A stretch of 64,000 nt of DNA from an uncultured Prevotellaceae bacterium (lineage in GTDB: Bacteria; Bacteroidota; Bacteroidia; Bacteroidales; Bacteroidaceae): NCBI GenBank assembly GCA_902800435.1, contig CADCEQ010000022.1, positions 5,899 to 69,898 on the forward strand, written 5' to 3'. Positions within the stretch are counted from its first letter, which is position 1; each line of letters starts with the position of its first letter. The notes beneath the pieces are model-generated. The model was not told the DNA's origin and searched no databases. It saw only the letters and a list, made by a program, of their open reading frames with translations. Both the position numbers and the translations under genes were made by a program. Of the stretch, positions 33,133 through 39,571 are shown one piece after another.

Positions 33133-33163
33133 GTCAACGGGCTGAAATTAAAGCCCGTTAACC
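33133..33163. repeat. Palindrome gtcaacgggct..agcccgtt
   Basis: aacgggct pairs with agcccgtt around a short AT loop. A diverged copy lies at 33654-33683 (gtcaacgagctcaaatttga then gcccggcc), with similar flanks. Confidence 0.5.
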
Positions 33164-33236
33164 ACGGCAAGATAAACTGAATGTCAATCAAAAGTTGGAA
33201 CCACGTACATTCTCCTGCCGAGTCGTTTTTACGAGG

Positions 33237-33396
33237 GCGCAAATTTGCGCTCTCGTCCAGTGCAGCCAGCCCCTCTGCTCATTCCCTGGTTCAGACCACC
33301 CCTAGCCCCATTCTTTGCAAGCAAAGCGTCCCCGTGGGCCGAACGCCCGAGCAAGCTCGCCTACCCGTAGCCTTTCCTGACTCGGGAGGGGAAATT
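33237..33396. repeat. Second composite repeat, GC-rich palindrome (copy 3) interrupted by ~64 bp
   Basis: Same order as 32916-33005. Between cctagcccc (ending 33309) and tcctgactcgggagggg (from 33375) lie about 64 extra bases containing ctttgcaagcaaag and other short inverted repeats. Confidence 0.65.
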
Positions 33397-33428
33397 GTCT
33401 GCGATGTGGGTTGAGGCAGGTCACCTTA

Positions 33429-33601
33429 TTACACAGGGGACAAAAAGGGGACAACGGGACAGGGACATTAAGGGTGCGTTGTTATGGAGGAAAACAAAGT
33501 GAGTTTTATATATCTATTATATTATATTATAATATAATATAATAGATAAGATTTCCACTTCTCTTAATGTCCCTGTCCCGTTGTCCCGTTTCCCCGTGTA
33601 A
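33429..33601. repeat. Nested palindrome 1 with a perfect 38-bp AT core
   Basis: The outer arms 33429-33471 and 33563-33601 are near-perfect inverted repeats (acgggacagggacattaag is exact). In between, 33511-33548 is a perfect 38-bp palindrome of A and T with one C and one G. The outer arms are made of gggacaa/gggacagggac words. No gene is inside. Confidence 0.85.
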
Positions 33602-33769
33602 GGAGCAAGCAAACATCAGCATTGCTGCCTATGGGGAGAAACACATGTCGGCAGTCAACGAGCTCAAATTTGAGCCCGGCCACCACAGCAGGAGGGTAAT
33701 TGTTGGCTGGACGACCTTGAGGGACGACAGGGAAAATTTCCCCTCTTGTAATTTCGCCCACGCAGGCTT

Positions 33770-33860
33770 GGACTTCTGAACCATAAATCGACAGCAATCA
33801 GACACGAAATCTCTTGTCAAGAAAAAGATTTGTGTGTGATGTGTGAGGATTTAAGGTCCC
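33770..33860. repeat. ~90-bp palindromic unit, copy 8
   Basis: Begins ggacttctgaaccataaatc and ends gatttaaggtccc, directly after the diverged remnant with PAWAKLQEGKFSL on the minus strand. Confidence 0.78.
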
Positions 33861-33888
33861 AAGTCTTTCACAACATAAAAGGTTATTA

Positions 33889-33934
33889 CCTTGTTCAGAC
33901 CTCCCCTAGCCCCTCCTGACTCAGGAGGGGAAAT
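33889..33934 (+). repeat. GC-rich palindromic repeat, copy 4
   Basis: Cleanest copy: ccttgttcagac, cctcccctagcccctcc, tgactca, ggaggggaaat. Used here as the reference for the family. Confidence 0.78.
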
Positions 33935-33948
33935 GATGTGGGGGTAGG

Positions 33949-34279
33949 AAACTTACATTTTCATTTTCGTGCAAAAATCGCCGCTTTCCCCTGTATTTAT
34001 CGGGGATAGCGGCGATTCTTACAACTTACAATTTACATTTTTGGTTTCGTATTCGCTCCACTTCCAGGAGATGTGGAGTAAGGAGATGAGGGGTAAGGAA
34101 GTAGTAACAGAAAAGTAAAGTATATATATTATTATAATAATATATATACTTTAAAATCTTTTCCTTCTGACTTGGAAGAACAAAAATGTAAATTGTAAAT
34201 TTGTAAGTTTCTCCGTGACGCGCCGCCTCGTTGCCCTATAAATACAGGGCTTTCCGGCGATTCACCAAAATGTAAGTTT
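33949..34279. repeat. Nested palindrome 2 with a perfect 36-bp AT core
   Basis: The outer ends aaacttacatttt (33949-33961) and its complement (34267-34279), inner arms 34024-34042 and 34182-34208 (acttacaa..tttacattttt), local hairpins of similar design on each side (33976-34017 is one) and a perfect 36-bp palindrome at 34117-34152 build one large stem. A solo arm of the four-helix-bundle element lies inside it (34066-34105). Confidence 0.8.
34066..34105. repeat. Solo arm related to the four-helix-bundle element
   Basis: aggagatgtggagtaaggag followed by atgaggggtaagg matches 28103-28136 with few differences, but no four-helix gene is present here. Confidence 0.65.
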
Positions 34280-34304
34280 GTGATGTTCCAGTGCCCTCCC
34301 CGCG

Positions 34305-34367
34305 CGCCACCTCGCTGTCGTGAGGCGCCGCCTCGCTGTCGTGAGGGGCCACCTCGCTGTCGTCAGG
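34305..34367. repeat. Three 21-bp tandem repeats (cctcgctgtcgtgagg core)
   Basis: Units 34305-34325, 34326-34346 and 34347-34367 differ at a few positions and are partly palindromic. Related words fill 9006-9068. Confidence 0.75.
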
Positions 34368-34433
34368 CGGCGGCTGATGCTTGCAATGAACTCCTCAACT
34401 TGTTGAGAAAACAAGCAAAAAGTTGCGCCAAAA

Positions 34434-34465
34434 TTTGGAAATATGGGAAAAAATGTTTATCTTTG
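34434..34465 (+). promoter_or_regulatory. Promoter for GH51: -33 TTTG, -7 TATCTTTG
   Basis: TTTG 34434-34437 and TATCTTTG 34458-34465, 20 bp apart. A strong Shine-Dalgarno (aggagg), unusual in this phylum, sits 5 bp before the ATG at 34486. Confidence 0.7.
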
Positions 34466-34485
34466 CATAAAAAAAGGAGGTAAAG

Positions 34486-37071
34486 ATGAGAGCCGTACAC
34501 TTCGTTTTAACAGCACTTCTGGCCGCAGTAACTACAGCCAGCGCCCAGCGCGAGTATGAAATAGCAGTCGAGAGCCGCCAGCCCTCGGGAATCATCGACG
34601 AGATGCTCTACGGGCAGCTCTTCGAGCACATCTACTTCTCGGCCAACAACGGCGTCTGGCAGGAGCTCGTTCAGGAGCGGTCGTTCGAGCCCGAGCAGTA
34701 TCCGGGCATTCCGCCGCGCGACGGCTACTTCGACGGCTGGTTCATGGACGACGACCTGGTGCTCCACTCCCCTACCCGCTACGAGCAGCCGCTCAGAATT
34801 GACAGCATCGCGACCTGCGACTTCGACCTGACGATGGACGTCAACTGGCGCGCCTACAAGCTGGCACGGCGCGCCTGGAGCGGCGGACTGATGGACATCC
34901 GCTTCGCCTTCCGCAACAAGGCCGACGGTTCACCTTATTACGTACGCATACACGACCCGTACTACGAGGGACGCACGTTCACGCCGGCGCAGACGCAGTC
35001 GCAGATTGACGCCGCCAACGAGGCTGCCGCACGCGCCGCTCTGCAGCAGCAGAACTCTACCGCCGACTTCTCAATCTGCCAGATGGAGGTGCGCCAGTCG
35101 CAAGGCTTCGGCGGCCGGCCCGGACGGCGCATGAACATGCTCGCGCCGCTGGCATCGGCCCCCGCCACGAAGGAGCAGGTGAACGAGTCGCAGGCGTGGC
35201 ACAAGCTGCGCATCGAAAGCCGCGGCAGCAGGGCGACGGTCTATTGGGACGGCCAGCAGGTGGTGAGCTACGACGGGCTGGAGCGTGCCGACCGCAACTT
35301 CGTGACCTTCTGGGTGAACTATACCGAGGCCACCTACCGCAACATCCGGCTGACGGCCGCTGACGGCAGGACGCTCTTCGAGGGTACGCCCGGCGACGTC
35401 AAGATTCCCGCCGTGGCGCAGCAGTGGACGGCCTTCGGCGAGGGCGGCAAGTACCGCCTGGTGAAGGACGACGCCGTGAACATGCGCTACTCGCAGGAGA
35501 TTACGGCAGGCAAGACCGAGGCTGGCATCTTCCAGGGGCCGCAGAACATCGTCGCGGGTGAAAACTACATTGGCAGCATCTACGCCAAGGGCAATGGCAA
35601 GCTGAAGGTGGGACTGCGCAACACCGACGGCAAGTTTGTGGCGCTTGCGTCATTGGGCAAAGTGAGCAAGGACTGGAAGAAATACGAGTTTACGCTCAGG
35701 CCAACGTTCAACGGTGAAGGCAGATTCCGAGCCTCGATAGGTGGGCTGACACAAATCAGTTTTGACGGTGACTTCGCCATCATGGTGAAGGACGGAACGG
35801 TGCAGGTAGACATGGCGACGATGACCACGCAGACGGGTAAGAATATGGGCGGATTCCGTCCCGACATCCTGAAGGCCGTGAAGGAGCTGCACCCCACCTG
35901 CCTGCGCTGGCCGGGCGGCGGCTACGTGGCGCAGTACGACTGGAGATGGGGCGTCGGCCCGCAGGAGCAGCGCGAGCGCTGGGCTCACTGGATGTGGCTC
36001 GACTACGACCAGAACTGCTTCGGGACAGACGAGTTTATCCGCTTCTGCCGCGAGGTGGGCTCCGAGCCGGTCATCGTGGTGAGCGTCAGGTTCGAGCGCC
36101 CTGCCGAGGAGTACGACAGCATCCTGCAGAATGCGCTCCACTGGCTGCGCTACTGCAATGCCCCCGCCACCGACGAATGGGGCGCCAAGCGTGCCGCCAA
36201 CGGCCACCCCGAGCCCTACAACGTGAAGTACTGGGAGATTGACAACGAGATGTGGGAGATGGGCATCGACCGCTATGAGAAGTGCGTGCGCGACTTCAGC
36301 ACTGCGATGCGCCAGATTGACCCTGGAATCAAGATCATTGCCTGCGGCGGATTCCGCGAGGACGAGGACTTCATCCGTCGCAGCGGCAATTACTTCGACT
36401 ACCTGAGCCTGCACCACTACGAGCAACAGAACGGCTACGCCACGGGGCCCGTGCGGCTGGGCCAGCAGTACGACCGCTACGCCCGAATGATAGCCGACGG
36501 GCCGAACCCGAACATCAAGCTCTTCATCTCGGAGTGGAACCTGAACAGCATCGACTGGCGCACAGGCCTCTTCGCCGGCGGCTTCCTCAATATGTGCGAG
36601 GCGCGCGACGTGGTGGCCATGGGTGCCGCCGCCCTGTTCATACGCCGCACCGACGCGCCCGACTGGAACAACGCCTTCATCAACTTCGACTATAAGGACC
36701 TGTTCAAGGCGCCCAACTGCCAGGTGACCGAGCTCTGGTACGACCACTTCTCGAAGTACCGTCTGGCCTACAGCGGCGAGACGGGCCAGCTCAGCGTGAG
36801 CACCACGATGTCGGAGAACGGCGCCGACGTAATTGTGAAGGTAGTGAACCCCACCGAAGAGCCGGCAGTGCTGCGCGTGAAAGGCGACTGGACTGACGTG
36901 AAGGGCGCTGTGTTCGACTATTACGCCCCCGGCTCGCTGACCGTAGCCAACAGCATGGAGAACAAGCAGGCCGTAGCCCTCAAGCACGCCACCCCCAAGA
37001 CCGACGGCTGCGACGTCGTCCTCAGCGTCCCCGCCCTCTCAGCCGGCGTACTGACTATTTCGAAGCAGTAA
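34486..37071 (+). CDS. Alpha-L-arabinofuranosidase, GH51 type
   Basis: Secreted enzyme that removes arabinose side chains from arabinan, arabinoxylan or pectin; 861 aa. A signal peptide (about 1-20, ending TASAQ) leads into a beta-sandwich/CBM-like region (about 40-450). The catalytic barrel starts near HPTCLRWPGGGYVAQYDWRW, with the acid/base glutamate in YWEIDNEMWEMG and the nucleophile in KLFISEWNLNS. A C-terminal beta-sandwich completes the usual order. It is longer than minimal GH51 enzymes because of an extra N-terminal module with LamG-like features. It has its own promoter and no close operon partner. With PL1 and the rhamnose genes it suggests pectin use. Confidence 0.9.
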   Translation: MRAVHFVLTALLAAVTTASAQREYEIAVESRQPSGIIDEMLYGQLFEHIYFSANNGVWQELVQERSFEPEQYPGIPPRDGYFDGWFMDDDLVLHSPTRYEQPLRIDSIATCDFDLTMDVNWRAYKLARRAWSGGLMDIRFAFRNKADGSPYYVRIHDPYYEGRTFTPAQTQSQIDAANEAAARAALQQQNSTADFSICQMEVRQSQGFGGRPGRRMNMLAPLASAPATKEQVNESQAWHKLRIESRGSRATVYWDGQQVVSYDGLERADRNFVTFWVNYTEATYRNIRLTAADGRTLFEGTPGDVKIPAVAQQWTAFGEGGKYRLVKDDAVNMRYSQEITAGKTEAGIFQGPQNIVAGENYIGSIYAKGNGKLKVGLRNTDGKFVALASLGKVSKDWKKYEFTLRPTFNGEGRFRASIGGLTQISFDGDFAIMVKDGTVQVDMATMTTQTGKNMGGFRPDILKAVKELHPTCLRWPGGGYVAQYDWRWGVGPQEQRERWAHWMWLDYDQNCFGTDEFIRFCREVGSEPVIVVSVRFERPAEEYDSILQNALHWLRYCNAPATDEWGAKRAANGHPEPYNVKYWEIDNEMWEMGIDRYEKCVRDFSTAMRQIDPGIKIIACGGFREDEDFIRRSGNYFDYLSLHHYEQQNGYATGPVRLGQQYDRYARMIADGPNPNIKLFISEWNLNSIDWRTGLFAGGFLNMCEARDVVAMGAAALFIRRTDAPDWNNAFINFDYKDLFKAPNCQVTELWYDHFSKYRLAYSGETGQLSVSTTMSENGADVIVKVVNPTEEPAVLRVKGDWTDVKGAVFDYYAPGSLTVANSMENKQAVALKHATPKTDGCDVVLSVPALSAGVLTISKQ

Positions 37072-37089
37072 CGGCTTGCGGAAGATGAG

Positions 37090-37851
37090 TTAGTTATATT
37101 TCTTCCTGGCCTGGTTAATCACTGCCTCGGCAGCCCTGATCTCCTCAAACATAGCATTCATGATGGAGTCCTCTTCCGGATTATGAGTGTCAGCGACGCG
37201 CTGCTGGCTGAACAGTGCCATCTGCTGTTCGCTGACGCCCATCATACGCATGCAGTTGCCTCGTTTTTCCTTCAGAATCATCAGGAACAGCTGATTGTCC
37301 ATCGTATAATTCGGGATATCAAGCCTGAACAAGTCCTCTATCGACTCCATAATCTTTAGCTCCTTCAGTTCTTCCTTCAGCATATCGATGACTTGCTCCT
37401 TGTAGTTTTGGCGCTGAATATAGAAATCGGACACCTCGCTGAGGAAGTTGACGTTGCCAATGGTGTTAAACGTCTCAATATTAGATGAGAAAATCTTTTC
37501 AGTAGTCTCTGAAAACAAGGTCTGCGAAATCACTCCTATCGGGATAAACTCAAATCGCAGACTGTCATACCATTCGGGATGGAGAGCCACTTCCTGCTGC
37601 AGACGGACGGCTTCGTGGAAAAGGGTGTCGGCCTTCTCCAGAACGGCTATGCTACGGTCGAAGTCGTAGAGCACTGTCATGACCATCTCACGCTTCTCAG
37701 CCTCTTTCTTTCTGTGGTCGATGACGGCGGCCGTGCCGAATGTCAACACAATGGAGATGGTGGTAGCTACAAGCGACAGCACGAACTGCTTCAGCGATGA
37801 CAAGCCGCTGCCGGCCTTCAGACTCTTGGGGGTGTGTAGTTTTACGTTCAT
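37090..37851 (-). CDS. Membrane-anchored protein of unknown function
   Basis: I do not recognise a named family. The 253-aa product has a basic N-terminus, one transmembrane helix (about 21-44, FVLSLVATTISIVLTFGTAAVI) and a long, mostly helical, charged region outside the membrane. The topology recalls small Bacteroidota proteins with one N-terminal helix and a coiled domain (DUF6090-like), but I cannot confirm this. It starts 12 bp from the stop codon of the CCA-adding enzyme gene on the same strand, so it may be co-transcribed, and it is convergent with the GH51 gene. Confidence 0.65.
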   Translation of the reverse strand: MNVKLHTPKSLKAGSGLSSLKQFVLSLVATTISIVLTFGTAAVIDHRKKEAEKREMVMTVLYDFDRSIAVLEKADTLFHEAVRLQQEVALHPEWYDSLRFEFIPIGVISQTLFSETTEKIFSSNIETFNTIGNVNFLSEVSDFYIQRQNYKEQVIDMLKEELKELKIMESIEDLFRLDIPNYTMDNQLFLMILKEKRGNCMRMMGVSEQQMALFSQQRVADTHNPEEDSIMNAMFEEIRAAEAVINQARKKYN

Positions 37852-37863
37852 ATTTGTGTGGTT

Positions 37864-39447
37864 TTATTGTTTCACTGTTGCGGTCAGCCCCATCTGGCGG
37901 GCTTTCTCCATGAGCAGCTGCATCAGCGGCTCGCGCACGTTCTCGACACGGTTGTCGAGCACGGCGTCCTTGAGAAACTGCTTGAGCGTGCCCACCTCGC
38001 GGCTGGGCTTCAGGCCGAAGAGCTCCATAATCTCGTTGCCGTCGATGACAGGCTGCAGCAGACGCTTGTAGTCCTTCACCTTGAGGTCGGCCAGCTTCTC
38101 GCGCACCATGCGGAAGTTCTCGAGGAATATTTTCTTCTTCACCTCGTTCTTCGACGTGATATCGGCCTCGCAGAGCGTCATCAGGTCGTCGATGTCGTCG
38201 CCGGCATCGTTCAGCAGTCGGCGCACGGCGGAGTCGGTGACCTCGCTGTCGGCAATGGCCTGCGGGCGCATGTGCAGGTCGACGAGCTTCTGCACGTACT
38301 TCATCTCGGCACCCATCGGCAGCTTCAGCCGGCGGAAGATTTCGGGCACCATCTTCGCCCCGATATAATTATGGTTGTGGAAGGTCCAGCCCACGGCCGG
38401 CTCCCACCGCTTCGTCCGCGTCTTCCCGATGTCGTGGAGCAGGGCGGACCAGCGGAGCCAGAGACCCGCCCCCTGCCCCTCCCTGTATGGAGGGGAGTAA
38501 TTACCTCGCACGCCCAAATCATCTGAGTTCGGAGTATCGACTCCCCTCCCTTTAAGGCCGGGGGAGAGGCTTACATTCTCCAGCACTTCTAAGGTATGGT
38601 AGAAGTTGTTCTTGTGGGCACGGCCCTGCTTCTGCTCGACGATGTCGAGGGCGGCCAGCTCGGGCAGGATGATGTTGAGCAGGCCCGAGCGCTGCAGGTC
38701 GACGAAGCCGCGGCTGGGATGGGGCGACATGATGATCTTGTTGAGCTCCACCTCGATGCGCTCGCCGCTGACAATACGGATGCGGTCGGCCATGCGCTCG
38801 AGGGCTTCGAAGGTGGCGTCCTCAATCTGGAAGTTCAGCTGGGTGGCGAAGCGTATGCAGCGCATCATGCGCAGCGGGTCGTCGCTGAAGGTGATGTCGG
38901 GGTCGAGGGGCGTGGCGATGATGCCGTCCTCAAGGTCGGCCAGGCCGTTGAAGGGGTCGACGAGCTCGCCGAAGCGGTCGCGGTTCAGGCAGATGGCCAT
39001 TGCGTTGATGGTGAAATCGCGCCGGTTCTGGTCGTCCTCCAAGGTGCCGTCCTCGACAATGGGTTTGCGCGAGTCGTGGCTGTAGCTCTCGCGGCGTGCG
39101 CCGACGAACTCCACCTCTTCGTCACCCATCTTCACCTGCGCCGTCCCGAAGTTCTTGAAAACCGAGAGGTGAGCCTTGCGGCCGAGCATGCGCTTCAGTT
39201 CCTTGGCCACCGCAATGCCCACGCTGACACGAGATTCCCCCTCGCCAGTCGGAGAGGGGGACAGGGGGTGAGGCTTTCCCACGACGACGACGTCGATGTC
39301 GTTGCTGGGCCGCTCGAGGAAAATGTCGCGCACGTAACCGCCCACAACATAGCACTCCACGCCGAGGCTGTCGGCGGCAGCGCTGATCTGATGGAATATC
39401 TCTTGGTCTAGTATTTCTGCCAGTTCTTCGTCTGAATATAGCTTCAT
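37864..39447 (-). CDS. cca: CCA tRNA nucleotidyltransferase with HD domain
   Basis: Adds or repairs the CCA end of tRNAs. The 527-aa product starts MKLYSDEELAEILD. Nucleotidyltransferase motifs GGYVRD and NDIDVVVVG come first, followed by a tRNA-binding region and an HD phosphohydrolase motif in LLHDIGKTRT. I chose the ATG at 39447 over a TTG at 39477. Two segments are foreign to the family: KPHPLSPSPTGEGESRV (DNA 39226-39276) and a 36-residue stretch before LWLRWSALLHDIGK (DNA about 38463-38573). Both are encoded by GC-rich palindromes of the intergenic repeat type and keep the frame. The protein is therefore longer than usual, but all motifs persist. Confidence 0.92.
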   Translation of the reverse strand: MKLYSDEELAEILDQEIFHQISAAADSLGVECYVVGGYVRDIFLERPSNDIDVVVVGKPHPLSPSPTGEGESRVSVGIAVAKELKRMLGRKAHLSVFKNFGTAQVKMGDEEVEFVGARRESYSHDSRKPIVEDGTLEDDQNRRDFTINAMAICLNRDRFGELVDPFNGLADLEDGIIATPLDPDITFSDDPLRMMRCIRFATQLNFQIEDATFEALERMADRIRIVSGERIEVELNKIIMSPHPSRGFVDLQRSGLLNIILPELAALDIVEQKQGRAHKNNFYHTLEVLENVSLSPGLKGRGVDTPNSDDLGVRGNYSPPYREGQGAGLWLRWSALLHDIGKTRTKRWEPAVGWTFHNHNYIGAKMVPEIFRRLKLPMGAEMKYVQKLVDLHMRPQAIADSEVTDSAVRRLLNDAGDDIDDLMTLCEADITSKNEVKKKIFLENFRMVREKLADLKVKDYKRLLQPVIDGNEIMELFGLKPSREVGTLKQFLKDAVLDNRVENVREPLMQLLMEKARQMGLTATVKQ

Positions 39448-39487
39448 CTTGATGTCAAAATTTCTGTCTTTGCTCAAAAAGTGAGCA

Positions 39488-39520
39488 CAAAATTACAAAA
39501 ATATCAGGAGGGAATGCAAA
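39488..39520 (-). promoter_or_regulatory. Promoter for cca: -33 TTTG, -7 TAATTTTG
   Basis: Minus-strand TTTG (39520-39517) and TAATTTTG (39495-39488), spaced 21 bp. Confidence 0.5.
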
Positions 39521-39537
39521 GAATTAAAAAAAATTAG

Positions 39538-39545
39538 TAACTTTG
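39538..39545 (+). promoter_or_regulatory. -7 box (TAACTTTG) for the PAP2 gene
   Basis: Twenty-six bases upstream of the ATG at 39572; diverges from the cca promoter. Confidence 0.55.
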
Positions 39546-39571
39546 CCAACGAAATATTCATATTTTAAAAC

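Larger units (their letters stand above)
32689..34485. other. Gene-free, repeat-dense interval of 1.8 kb
   Basis: Between the LRR and GH51 genes I see no supportable gene. The interval holds two ~90-bp palindromic units, three GC-rich palindromic repeats, a pair of gcgcaaatttgcgc palindromes, a pair of gtcaacg..gcccg palindromes, two nested giant palindromes and a 21-bp tandem array. Short reading frames here cross these repeats and look like noise or remnants. Confidence 0.75.

Noticed and set aside
32967..33242. A 91-aa minus-strand protein in the repeat interval
   Set aside because: It runs through several repeats and an unrelated stretch; no family resemblance or ribosome-binding site.
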